64,000 bases of DNA. Origin: an uncultured Bacteroides sp. (GTDB lineage: Bacteria; Bacteroidota; Bacteroidia; Bacteroidales; UBA932). Below the pieces are notes generated by a model. The model made no database searches. It was not told where the DNA came from and saw only the letters and a program-made list of their open reading frames with translations. Every line of letters begins with the position of its first letter. Position 1 is the stretch's first letter. The translations under genes were made by a program, and so were the position numbers. The stretch is from NCBI GenBank assembly GCA_900543205.1, contig UQQM01000007.1:16871-80870 (forward strand), read 5' to 3'. Of the stretch, positions 51,552-59,722 are shown piece by piece.

Positions 51552-51837
51552 GGGAAAATGTAAATACAGCAGAAAAAAGATAAATAAGATTTTAACATAG
51601 AGCCGATATCTTCTGGATTTCAGTCAAGGTCGGGTATGAACTCCAATAGATTGTGAATTATATTCTCTCAAGCTTAACACTCATATTTTGTTATAAAAGA
51701 TATGTTCACCTTCCTCCCATCGCCTCAGACCGTCTCAGACGGTGCGGTTTGTTTGCGCAAATTTCATTGATTATTGCATAATATATTGATAATCAATATA
51801 GATAAATTTCTTCAACGAGGAGGAATACTAATTGACG
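51552..51837. other. Right flank of the AT-rich insert: repeats and palindrome
   Basis: 51731-51755 repeats 48894-48918. A 17-base palindrome ATATTGAT-A-ATCAATAT lies at 51783-51799. 51808-51831 repeats the last 24 bases of the DUF2795 gene (48781-48804), ending in TAA. A stop precedes it, so it is only the gene's tail. No gene. Confidence 0.6.
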
Positions 51838-51870
51838 AAAACGGCTTCCAGGCACTTTGGAGGCCGTTTT
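51838..51870 (+). terminator. Terminator behind the second DUF2795 3' end
   Basis: AAAACGGC (51838-51845) pairs with GCCGTTTT (51863-51870), with inner TCCA/TGGA. Possibly the original terminator of the DUF2795 gene. 51871-51978 holds nothing clear. Confidence 0.75.
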
Positions 51871-51978
51871 GACCATATCCTTTTGGTTCGATTACCCATA
51901 CTTGAGGGCGCAAGCGGGGAAGACTATACGGTAGAGACTGACGGCACGTCCGCCGACTGCAATGGCTTTCCTATATTT

Positions 51979-52917
51979 CTAATCCACTTTCTTCAATGTA
52001 TAATTCAACGGCAATCGGCTTTTCCTGAAATCACGGTCCAGCAGAGTCAGCGATTGCCCGTCTTTCTCCTGCAAGAAGTTATAGACGTCCTCCCCCTGGT
52101 CGGCAATCAGTTGCCAGACTGTGGCATCCGGGTCTTCAGGCGTGCCGCGCTGCATCAGCCGCTTGCCCGTGTAGACGAAAGCAACGTCCCGTCCGTTTTC
52201 AGCTTCAAGATAGGTGAGCCTCAAAAGGAAGCTCCCGTCGCCGCTGTGCTGCCGATGGCGCAAAGCCAGCTGGTAGAGGATGCCCGGGCAGTCGGCGGCG
52301 GGAAGAATTCCTTCGTAGCGCGATGTTGTCCACATTCCGAGGCTTTCATCAGCATCGCTTTGGGGTTGTTCGAACAGGACTTTCTCCCTGTCGGTGACCG
52401 TCCAGCGCCCGGCGGTACGGTGCAGGGTTACAGGGTCATTCTCATCCTTGAGGCTCCAGAAGTGCTTGCCGGACGGAAGGGTATGCTGCTTCCAGATCTC
52501 TTTTCCCTCCTTGTCCGAGGTATATAATTCTGCCGTCAGGGAATCCGGACTGAACAGGATATACAAGGAACGGCGGCTTCCGTCAATGGCTTCCGTGCGC
52601 AACCCTTCTTCGAAAAGGCGGGTACGCACCACGGCTTCCGGATGGGCAATCGTGGACAACTGCAGGGCTCCCATTCCGGAAGCATATTTCCCTCTGTAAC
52701 AGACCTCCACCGAGTCGCCGATGAATAAGCCGTCCAGCCCCTCCTTATCCGCATTCGCCGTGCCGAACGACAATGTATCTCCATTTTCCACTACGGAAAC
52801 CGTGTTCATCGTTGCGTCCGCCACTATACCTTTCAAACTGTGCTCTTGGGTGGACGGATTGCAGCCGCCCAGCACGAATAATCCGCTTACGGCAAATAGT
52901 AATTCTTTCGTTTCCAT
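51979..52917 (-). CDS. NlpE-like lipoprotein
   Basis: Start at 52917 (METKELLFAVSGLFVLGGC), giving a lipoprotein signal with lipobox LGGC; the frame is open further upstream. 312 residues. An N-terminal beta-barrel-like part (residues 20-130) is followed by the NlpE N-terminal-type domain: YEGILPAADCPGI, LRLTYLEAEN, FVYTGKRLMQRG and TVWQLIAD. The classic NlpE motif is CxxC (PCADC); here the first Cys is Ala, so a copper or redox role through that pair is doubtful. The last segment, LLDRDFRKSRLPLNYTL, is typical. Confidence 0.75.
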   Translation of the reverse strand: METKELLFAVSGLFVLGGCNPSTQEHSLKGIVADATMNTVSVVENGDTLSFGTANADKEGLDGLFIGDSVEVCYRGKYASGMGALQLSTIAHPEAVVRTRLFEEGLRTEAIDGSRRSLYILFSPDSLTAELYTSDKEGKEIWKQHTLPSGKHFWSLKDENDPVTLHRTAGRWTVTDREKVLFEQPQSDADESLGMWTTSRYEGILPAADCPGILYQLALRHRQHSGDGSFLLRLTYLEAENGRDVAFVYTGKRLMQRGTPEDPDATVWQLIADQGEDVYNFLQEKDGQSLTLLDRDFRKSRLPLNYTLKKVD

Positions 52918-53023
52918 TCTGTTCTGTCTTAAACGTCCATGTCGCCAAGATACGGAAAACCGGGGGCAGGACAAAAAATCCTCCTGGTATCCGAACTTTA
53001 CCCGTCAACCATGACAGACCCTG

Positions 53024-53569
53024 TCAGGGCAGCACTATCCTGAAATTCGGATCTGCGGGCTCAAAGCAGCCGCACAATTCATCGAGGGCCACGGAATCAC
53101 CGGACATCCGCAGTTTTCCGGACTCACGCAGAGCCTCATAGTCGGTCTGGCCGAAAAAGAGTTTCACAAAATCCATTTTACCTACCTCCAATGTCAGATC
53201 CGCATCTTTCTCCTGCCTGTCCATCCTGTGGTTCAGGACACCGTTCGCAAGGATAAGGGAGACCTTGTCGCCCGTATCGGTAAACCGTATGTTGATGACA
53301 GCGTCCTTGCCGGCGGCTTTTTCTCCGTCAATCTGAATCGCACAGTAGTCAAGCAGCATGTCCATCTGGGCGATGACTCCGTCATTTATCAGCTGCGAGG
53401 TGTAGGGGATGTCCGATTTCAGCAGTTCTCTAGCGCCGGTAAGGTAGAAGTTGCGCCATGGACCGCTTTCCGCCTGATAGCCCAGCTGAGTGTAAGTGTC
53501 CGCCAGCAGGCTGACGGGCATGTCGCCGATGAAATACCGCAGGAATGCCTTATTCAGCTTCGGACAATC
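53024..53569 (-). pseudogene. C-terminal fragment of a Bds1/SdsA1-type alkyl sulfatase
   Basis: Residues LLADTYTQLGYQAESGPWRNFYLTGAREL are the dimerisation-domain sequence typical of alkyl sulfatases, and the rest is the SCP2-like C-terminal domain (TLEVGKMDFVKLFFGQTDYE). The open frame starts at the stop codon of the membrane gene (53570) and reads CPKLNKAFLRYFIGDM before the first ATG at 53521. The metallo-beta-lactamase catalytic domain, about 450 residues, is missing. A protein of 165 residues could still be made from 53521 as a free SCP2-like domain. Confidence 0.7.
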
Positions 53570-53965
53570 TCAACGACGCATGGAGATGCGGCCCGCCATG
53601 ACAGGCGACAGCAGAGTGGCTGCCAGGACAAGCAGCCACAGATTGCCTGTCAGCGGATTATAGGAGGCAAGAAGCTCCGTTATTGTACTACCGCCTGCCA
53701 GCCCCGACACAAATTCAAAGGCTATTGTCAGGAAAACCCAACATATTCCTATCCGCAGGGAGTCTTTGGACGAGAGTGCTTTCACCGCCCTGGGCAGCAG
53801 AAGCCAGGTTATCAGAAATATGCAGGCACTCAGGATTATCCCGCTTAAAGGCAGCGCCCATTTTTCGCCCAATGCCCTGGCCAGCACATGTTCCCGCAAT
53901 CCTCCGTTGAGAATCGCGACAGGTATGAAACATACCCATACGAGTAGAGATTTCAGTATCTTCAT
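53570..53965 (-). CDS. Small integral membrane protein, four spans, unknown function
   Basis: 131 residues from ATG 53965 (MKILKSLLVWVCFIPVAIL); an ATG at 53980 is an alternative. Four predicted membrane helices: SLLVWVCFIPVAIL, PLSGIILSACIFLITWLLL, IGICWVFLTIAFEFVSGLAG, and NLWLLVLAATLLSPVMAG. It begins 5 bases after the stop of a cut methyltransferase frame and ends where the sulfatase fragment starts. It looks complete. No family name could be given. Confidence 0.7.
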   Translation of the reverse strand: MKILKSLLVWVCFIPVAILNGGLREHVLARALGEKWALPLSGIILSACIFLITWLLLPRAVKALSSKDSLRIGICWVFLTIAFEFVSGLAGGSTITELLASYNPLTGNLWLLVLAATLLSPVMAGRISMRR

Positions 53966-53969
53966 AGAA

Positions 53970-54143
53970 TCACTCTGCATATTTTGTCCCGGCTCCGACG
54001 TCGAGCAGGCTGGACCAATTGAGCGCAAGAAGTTTTTCGAGTACCGGCTTGTACACGGTCCGTGCGTGGCTTCCGTTCCTGTCAAAGTCGTATGTCGCCG
54101 CCTGACGGTCGAAAGATGTTCTGGAATTGTCCTTCGCGTTCAT
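53970..54143 (-). pseudogene. N-terminal fragment of a SAM-dependent methyltransferase
   Basis: 57 residues: SFDRQAATYDFDRNGSHAR, then LEKLLALNWSSLLDVGAGT (motif I start), then KYAE and stop. Class I methyltransferases go on for about 150 more residues, so this one ends in the middle of the SAM site and cannot work. Its ATG overlaps the stop of the hydrolase-GNAT-GNAT gene (ATGA), so it was once coupled to it. The junction with the membrane gene is at about 53980. Confidence 0.75.
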
Positions 54144-55918
54144 CGGTCCTGTATGTTGCGTTTGAAATAAACCATATCCTTCAGTGTTTTGCCCTCTTCG
54201 ATTATGGGGTGGTCATAGTTCTTTGTGAAAAAGCCGGATATGGTATGCGAATAGTCAAAGCCGCAATTTTTGTAGAAAGATCTGGTTTTTCCGCTGTCGC
54301 CGGTGCCTGCAAGCAAGGTGCGGAACCTGTTCCTGTAATGCCTGCACAGATATTCAATCATTTCCCGTCCGTATCCTTTCCTCTGGAAACGCGGGTCTAC
54401 AGCTATGTTTTTCAGTTCCAGCACTCCGTCACCTTCATCCGTGACTACGGCAACGGCTATCGGCGTCTCCGACATATCCTGCATCACATACATTTCGCCC
54501 CGCTCCAGATATCTGTCGATCATGGATTCCTGTTCGTCACCGACAAGCAGGAGTTCCAGATACCGTTTTTTGTCAGCCCTTACTGGCAATATCCTTGTTC
54601 CGCAAAGCTTTTCCATCACGAAATTTGTCAGATACATCCGGTTTGCCTTCGCCTTCTGCTCCTTAACCGTCCTGTAGCCGTGCCTCTCGAAGAACGGCCG
54701 GGCAGTGATGCTGACCTCGGAAGTTATTTTTTCTGCGCCGTATTCCTGGGCCAGTCTCTCCGCTTCCGAAAGCAGCATTGTACCCACGCCTTTGCCCTGC
54801 CGGTCCTTGTGTACGAAAAGCGAATGCAGGTGCCCTCCGGCGTTCATCGACGAAAACCCGATGATATTCCCGCCGCCGTCGAGAGCCGCGAAAAAGTCAT
54901 TTTCTGACAGAAGGTCTTTCCAGTGCTCCGCGCTGTCCCCGCAGGAGGCCCAGTCTTCACACTCATCATCGCTATAGTCCCTGGAATTTACACACAGGAC
55001 GGTGGAGCGGAACAGCTCCCGCATCTGCGGGAGGTCGCTTTCCGCAAGTCTCCTTATCCTGTATTCCTGGCCGCCGTTTTCTTGTATCCTGTCCGGAGAT
55101 GTGATTTCTTTCAGAAAAGTTTCGATCAGCCTGTTGATTTCCTCCGGCCTGTCGGCGTTCGAGTTATGTCCGGCACCTTCGATCCAGTGGACCGATTTTC
55201 CTGCTCCTGCCGCCCATCTTCTGTTGTATATATTGGTGATCTGCCTGTCTTTCTTCCCGCTTATGAGCAGCACGGGACAGGCAGGGATGTCGGGTTTCAT
55301 GGACAGTGCGTCTGCCAATAGGCGATATCCTCTTGCCGCAAGCCTGCAATATTCCTTTTTCCCGTAGGACAGCATCATTGTTTTCATGAGTTTGCGTCCG
55401 TATTCCGTCTCGGAACAGCTGAACGATCCGGATTTTACCAAAAGTTTCCATGGAAAGCACATATAGAACCAGTATGCATGTTTCAGAAGCCACAGTTCGG
55501 CCGCCGAGTAATATTTGCGGTCGAGCGGGGCCGAATCTATGGAGATGAATCCTCTGACAAGGCTTTTGTACCTGGACATGAATGCCTGCGCGACATATCC
55601 TCCGAAAGATTGCCCTGCAAGTACGCAAGGGCTGCCGCCTTCCTTTTCAAGTATCTGCCGCAGATACGAGACAAGGTCATCCATGGTAAAACTCAGGCTG
55701 AACGGTCTCGATTCTCCATGTGCAGGAGGGTCCCAGACAAGGCAATTCCATGATTTGCTGAAATATTCCGTCTGTTTTTCGAAAAGCCGGTGGTCAGCGG
55801 ACAGTCCCGGCAGGAAGACAATCCGGATTCCGGTATCCTTATCTCCGCCAGACTGATCCGGACCGGATGTCCAGTATACTATCCTGCCTTTTTCCGTCTG
55901 CAGCGTTTTCTTCTCCAT
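54140..55918 (-). CDS. Triple fusion: alpha/beta hydrolase, GNAT, GNAT
   Basis: 592 residues in one frame. Residues 1-283 are an alpha/beta hydrolase: IRIVFLPGLSADHRLFEK (oxyanion region), LAGQSFGGYVAQ (nucleophile Ser), ISGKKDRQI (acid) and IEGAGHNSNADRPEEIN (His). Residues about 290-435 are an acetyltransferase with acetyl-CoA motif LFVHKDRQGKGVGTMLLSEA. Residues about 440-592 are a second, with NIAVDPRFQRKGYGREMI and a C-terminal FYKNCGFDYSH. All three look intact. Substrates are unknown. It sits between a cut SDR gene (2-base gap) and a cut methyltransferase gene. Confidence 0.82.
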   Translation of the reverse strand: MEKKTLQTEKGRIVYWTSGPDQSGGDKDTGIRIVFLPGLSADHRLFEKQTEYFSKSWNCLVWDPPAHGESRPFSLSFTMDDLVSYLRQILEKEGGSPCVLAGQSFGGYVAQAFMSRYKSLVRGFISIDSAPLDRKYYSAAELWLLKHAYWFYMCFPWKLLVKSGSFSCSETEYGRKLMKTMMLSYGKKEYCRLAARGYRLLADALSMKPDIPACPVLLISGKKDRQITNIYNRRWAAGAGKSVHWIEGAGHNSNADRPEEINRLIETFLKEITSPDRIQENGGQEYRIRRLAESDLPQMRELFRSTVLCVNSRDYSDDECEDWASCGDSAEHWKDLLSENDFFAALDGGGNIIGFSSMNAGGHLHSLFVHKDRQGKGVGTMLLSEAERLAQEYGAEKITSEVSITARPFFERHGYRTVKEQKAKANRMYLTNFVMEKLCGTRILPVRADKKRYLELLLVGDEQESMIDRYLERGEMYVMQDMSETPIAVAVVTDEGDGVLELKNIAVDPRFQRKGYGREMIEYLCRHYRNRFRTLLAGTGDSGKTRSFYKNCGFDYSHTISGFFTKNYDHPIIEEGKTLKDMVYFKRNIQDR

Positions 55919-55920
55919 AC

Positions 55921-56145
55921 TCAGTTCCGCGTATTTGTTGTTTCAAGTAAAGTCCTGATATCATCAATCATATCTCCTGCCGCTTTTTCTCCCTTTTCCT
56001 TGTCAATTTCAGCAATAAGGACTTTTGCTCCCATTTCTGCAAATGACTTTGCGGCTTCAAGTCCTATGCCGCATAATGCCCCTGTCAGCAGGACAATTTT
56101 TCCTGACAAAATACTGCCGTCAATCCTGGTATCCATATCTGTCAC
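55921..56145 (-). pseudogene. N-terminal fragment of a short-chain dehydrogenase
   Basis: 74 residues: GKIVLLTGALCGIGLEAAKSFAEMGAKVLIAEIDKEKGEKAA is the Rossmann start with TGxxxGIG, then IDDIRTLLETTNTRN and stop. A normal SDR has 240-300 residues and the YxxxK catalytic pair; those are missing. An internal deletion joining head and tail would explain the ending. It overlaps the GNAT gene upstream by 26 bases. Confidence 0.65.
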
Positions 56146-56692
56146 TGTCCTCCAGCCATTCTTCTTTCGTTATCCTCATGAAATGCTCGGTGCGGATGTC
56201 GCCGAGAGGGGAGGTCTTGCCTTCCTCGGTGTGATGGAAGCGGAAGCCGCATTTGTCCATCACACGGCGGGACTTCGTATTGCCGTCGTAATGGCATCCC
56301 CAGACCGCCGTCATGCCCAGCTCCTCGAAGCACCTCCGCAGCAGACACCGCACCGCTTCGGGAATCAGGCCCTGCCCCCAGTACGGCCTGCCTATCCAAT
56401 AGCCTATCTCAGCCTCGTCCGCCCGTATCCCGGCGACATGCGAGGCCTCCCCGAACAAAAGCCCCACGCTTCCGACAGGCTCCCCGGTCGACTTCAGCAC
56501 GACGGCGTAGGTCTCCGGCGCTGAAAAGACGGTGCGGATTACATTCAGGCTGTCTTCCTCGGAAACATGGGGCGGCCAGCCTGCAGCGGAACCTATTGCC
56601 GGATCCTTGGCATACTTATACAGCGAAGCGGCATCGGTTTCACGCCAGGCGCGCAGGACAAGCCTTCCGGTCGTCAGTCGATTCTCCTCCAT
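56120..56692 (-). CDS. GNAT acetyltransferase, RimJ/RimL type
   Basis: 190 residues. TGRLVLRAWRETDAASLYKYAKDP, DEAEIGYWIGRPYWGQGLIPEAV (motif A, acetyl-CoA loop) and VWGCHYDGNTKSRRVMDKCGF are typical of this family. It acetylates an amino group of a protein N terminus or a small molecule. It ends 26 bases inside the SDR fragment. The base composition is close to that of the chromosome. Confidence 0.85.
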   Translation of the reverse strand: MEENRLTTGRLVLRAWRETDAASLYKYAKDPAIGSAAGWPPHVSEEDSLNVIRTVFSAPETYAVVLKSTGEPVGSVGLLFGEASHVAGIRADEAEIGYWIGRPYWGQGLIPEAVRCLLRRCFEELGMTAVWGCHYDGNTKSRRVMDKCGFRFHHTEEGKTSPLGDIRTEHFMRITKEEWLEDSDRYGYQD

Positions 56693-56731
56693 AGAAAAGC
56701 ATTACAGGTTTTAAAGATACAAAAAAAGAAG

Positions 56732-57262
56732 TCATGGCTTGCAGCGGACACCTTCCAGCTCGAGCAGCCTGCGCTTGACCTCGATTCCTCCGCCGTAGCC
56801 AGTCAGGGAACGGTCGCTGCCGACCACACGGTGGCAGGGGACGAAAACCGAAAGAGGATTCGCGCCGTTGGCATTGGCGACCGCACGGACAGCCTTCGGC
56901 ATACCGATGCGCTGCGCCAGATAGCCGTATGAAATCGTTTCTCCGAAAGGAATTTTCAGCAGTTCATTCCATACTTTCACCTGAAAATCCGTGCCCACCA
57001 GCAGCAGCGGCATGTCGAACGCCCGGCGCCTTCCGGCGAAATATTCGTCCAGCTGCCGGGCCGCCGCCCCCAGAACCTCCGACGTTCCCGGTTCAAATCC
57101 GGCACACATCAGGCGCTCCAGACGTCTTCTCACGCTGCCGTGATGCTTCTCCGTCTGCCAGTCGCATAGGCAGAGCCTGTCGCCGGATGAACCGAGCAGC
57201 AATATGCCGAACGGAGACTCATATATCCTCGTCCTGATGATTCCCTTCTCTTCCATATCCAT
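56732..57262 (-). CDS. ogt: Methylated-DNA--protein-cysteine methyltransferase
   Basis: 176 residues. FQVKVWNELLKIPFGETISYGYLA and FVPCHRVVGSDRSLTGYGGG with the acceptor Cys in PCHRV are diagnostic. It removes alkyl groups from O6-alkylguanine and is used up in the process. Its first 44 bases overlap the end of a small gene (57219-57353) in another frame. Confidence 0.93.
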   Translation of the reverse strand: MDMEEKGIIRTRIYESPFGILLLGSSGDRLCLCDWQTEKHHGSVRRRLERLMCAGFEPGTSEVLGAAARQLDEYFAGRRRAFDMPLLLVGTDFQVKVWNELLKIPFGETISYGYLAQRIGMPKAVRAVANANGANPLSVFVPCHRVVGSDRSLTGYGGGIEVKRRLLELEGVRCKP

Positions 57263-57353
57263 TTTTCATTACACCGCCTATAGCTTCAACCCGTGCAAGC
57301 TCATCTTTGCGGATGCCATAATGCACAAATTTCGGGTCTATTCCTTTTGCCAT
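57219..57353 (-). CDS. Small protein after res, probably truncated, 44 aa
   Basis: ATG at 57353, 5 bases after the res stop, TGA at 57221-57219. The start MAKGIDPKFVHYGIRKDELA recalls small proteins found after type III restriction genes; those go on for more residues. Here the similarity stops near residue 25, and the tail (GGVMKNGYGREGNHQ) runs through the ogt start in another frame. It looks like a gene cut by a deletion joining the restriction operon to ogt. Confidence 0.5.
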   Translation of the reverse strand: MAKGIDPKFVHYGIRKDELARVEAIGGVMKNGYGREGNHQDEDI

Positions 57354-57358
57354 AACCG

Positions 57359-59722
57359 TTATGCTTTATATTCATCGGGATAAAAGCAGTCCCAACCCGA
57401 TATGTCTGTCGTATTCTCTATTTTCAGAGGGCAATACTTCCAATTCTCTCCACTTTGTATGATGACACCGCCTTTCAAGTGCTTATCGGCATTTTCCTCG
57501 CTATGGATATAGTCAATCAAAGCGTTGTGCTTGCTTGGAGCATTCTTGTCACTGTCTTCGCTCTTGGTATCAAACAGAAAGACTTGCCCGTTCTTCATCC
57601 GTATCACGAAATCGACATAGAAGAGAGCCTTGTCTCCGTTCACGTTTGTATAACTGATGGCGAAATGTTGTTTCCCCGAATCACCGTTTTTGTACCACCA
57701 GTCGATGTATTCCGTGTTTTCCTCCAAGAATGCCGTAAACTTCTCTTCCGGTGAAGACACTCTGTTTTCCCGGATATACGGCATCAACGCATGGTTTTCT
57801 ATCTCCGGACACACGCTGTTCGTATCTTCCCTGTAGAACCTGTCTGACGGAACTTCCCATGTGTATTTTATGTATCCCTTGGCACGATATGCGGCACGCC
57901 GGCGTGAAAGAACTATGGCATATTGCTTCAGTGCCTTTTCTATAATATCCGCAAATTTAGGGCGGTTGGCACGATATAGAATGACCTTGATGGCATCACT
58001 CTCAAACAACTCGAACAAATCCTCCATAACTTCCAATAATGCCACGGCCAAGGTCTTTATACTTACTTTTTCATACCCGTTTCCAAGTTCCTTTGCACAA
58101 AAAGCCATATAAGCGGCATCCAGTTCCTGCATGGTCCGCACGTATTTTGCCTTGTCGCGAATCATGGTCTGCCCGACTTCTCCCGTGATACTGAGGTCTT
58201 CCACTATCTCTATTCCGATGCTTCTTACATTGAAATTGATTTTATCCTCTACGGCCTTACGGTTTTTGTAGGTCTGGCTTTCCCGATCTTCATCGCTTAC
58301 TTCTTCGGCTATTCCGTCAAGCTCGGCTGCTGTAAACAATGAGGGCATAAAGTTCTTTACAAGCCAGTTCCTTTCAAAAGTTTCCATAAGAACTTTCTTG
58401 AAGTCCGACCCCAGACGATTACGGTCTGCAGAGGTACGCTCGTTGTATTCAGAAACAAGCGACACATTGTTCAGATTCATCCGGCGCACGGCGTGAAGCG
58501 ACGACAGATAGTCCATATCGTCTTTCACAATCTCTATGATATCCTTGCTCAGGTTGGTATAGACATAGCCTCTGTTCAACATATCGTTTTGATAAAACCG
58601 CTGCTCCGGCATACGGAGAATACGTCCTACGGTCTGCGCCGAAAAAGTAAAACTCTCTATCTTTCGGAAAATCAACAGGACGGCAGCTCTCGGGCAATCC
58701 CATCCCAAGGCAATGGCCTGCTTGAACAACAGGACTTCGGCAATATCATCCGGGGCGGCTATTGTCTGCAAATTGTCTGTCTTTTCATTACTCAGCCATA
58801 TTGCAAGTTTCCCGTTGGCCACATTGATGCCTTTTATGTTGTCAAGATAGGTCAGCACTTCTTCCTTGACTGAATTGTCATCCCCGGTCATCGTCTCCCC
58901 GTCGTTGGGCAATTGTATGAGAAGCAACGGATTGATGTCAACGCCTTCTTTCCGGTAGGCTTCTGCCAGTTCTTCACGCTTTTTCAGGGCAAGACTGATA
59001 AGTTGCTGGTTCAATGTGCCTAGCATCGGATTGAACTCCAGTGCGGGATTCAATATGACGCTTTCCTTTATCATCTGTTCCGCAATCACCCTTTCTCTCG
59101 GCACTGTAACCTGCTCTTCCGCCTTTGCGGTAGATTCCGGCAACGGTGTGGCGGAAATACGGATTTCCACTTTCGGGCAAATGTTGCTCAACACCTTTTC
59201 CGATTTTTTGGCATTACGGCTTCCGAACATGTGCTCTTCGTCTATAATCACTATGATAGGTATGCCGTTATCTTCCTGTGTGCGCCGGGTAATGTCATAC
59301 AGTGAAGCCGAAAGCTCTGTTTCGCGCACCATCACTGCGTTGTCTTTGTTGATGCTTTCCCAGTTTACGAACAGGATTTCTCCGGGACGTATGTATCCTT
59401 CTATGGAATGGTCAAGCTCGTCATAAATCACGGGACGCAGAATCTTTGTTTCCGTGAAATGGTTTTTCATCTTGAAATAGCTTTGCTCGTGCAGCTTGTT
59501 GGGAGCAATCCAGATGTATGCCACTTCGGTGAACGGTGCGTCCGGACGTTCGGCCAGTTCATCGTTCAGCCGCATAAGCATCTCCGATGCCATAACGGTC
59601 TTTCCGCTGCCGGTCGGTGCCTTGAATACGAGTGTATGGCGGTTACCGCTGAGTGAAAGCAGTCCGATGGTCTTTTCCACCAGTTCGCTTACTGCCTTTT
59701 GCTGATATTGTATATTTTTCAT
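57359..59722 (-). CDS. Type III restriction enzyme, Res (helicase-nuclease) subunit
   Basis: 787 residues. LVFKAPTGSGKTVMASEM is Walker A, IIVIIDEEHMFG is the DExH box, EIRISATPLP is motif III, and SFTFSAQTVGRILRMPEQ is motif VI. Near the C terminus, FYVDFVIRMKNGQVFLFDTKS has the PD-(D/E)xK nuclease pattern. It cuts DNA after ATP-driven sliding in complex with Mod. Shorter than some Res proteins (900-1000), but all core motifs are present. It overlaps rhuM by 4 bases. Confidence 0.88.
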   Translation of the reverse strand: MKNIQYQQKAVSELVEKTIGLLSLSGNRHTLVFKAPTGSGKTVMASEMLMRLNDELAERPDAPFTEVAYIWIAPNKLHEQSYFKMKNHFTETKILRPVIYDELDHSIEGYIRPGEILFVNWESINKDNAVMVRETELSASLYDITRRTQEDNGIPIIVIIDEEHMFGSRNAKKSEKVLSNICPKVEIRISATPLPESTAKAEEQVTVPRERVIAEQMIKESVILNPALEFNPMLGTLNQQLISLALKKREELAEAYRKEGVDINPLLLIQLPNDGETMTGDDNSVKEEVLTYLDNIKGINVANGKLAIWLSNEKTDNLQTIAAPDDIAEVLLFKQAIALGWDCPRAAVLLIFRKIESFTFSAQTVGRILRMPEQRFYQNDMLNRGYVYTNLSKDIIEIVKDDMDYLSSLHAVRRMNLNNVSLVSEYNERTSADRNRLGSDFKKVLMETFERNWLVKNFMPSLFTAAELDGIAEEVSDEDRESQTYKNRKAVEDKINFNVRSIGIEIVEDLSITGEVGQTMIRDKAKYVRTMQELDAAYMAFCAKELGNGYEKVSIKTLAVALLEVMEDLFELFESDAIKVILYRANRPKFADIIEKALKQYAIVLSRRRAAYRAKGYIKYTWEVPSDRFYREDTNSVCPEIENHALMPYIRENRVSSPEEKFTAFLEENTEYIDWWYKNGDSGKQHFAISYTNVNGDKALFYVDFVIRMKNGQVFLFDTKSEDSDKNAPSKHNALIDYIHSEENADKHLKGGVIIQSGENWKYCPLKIENTTDISGWDCFYPDEYKA

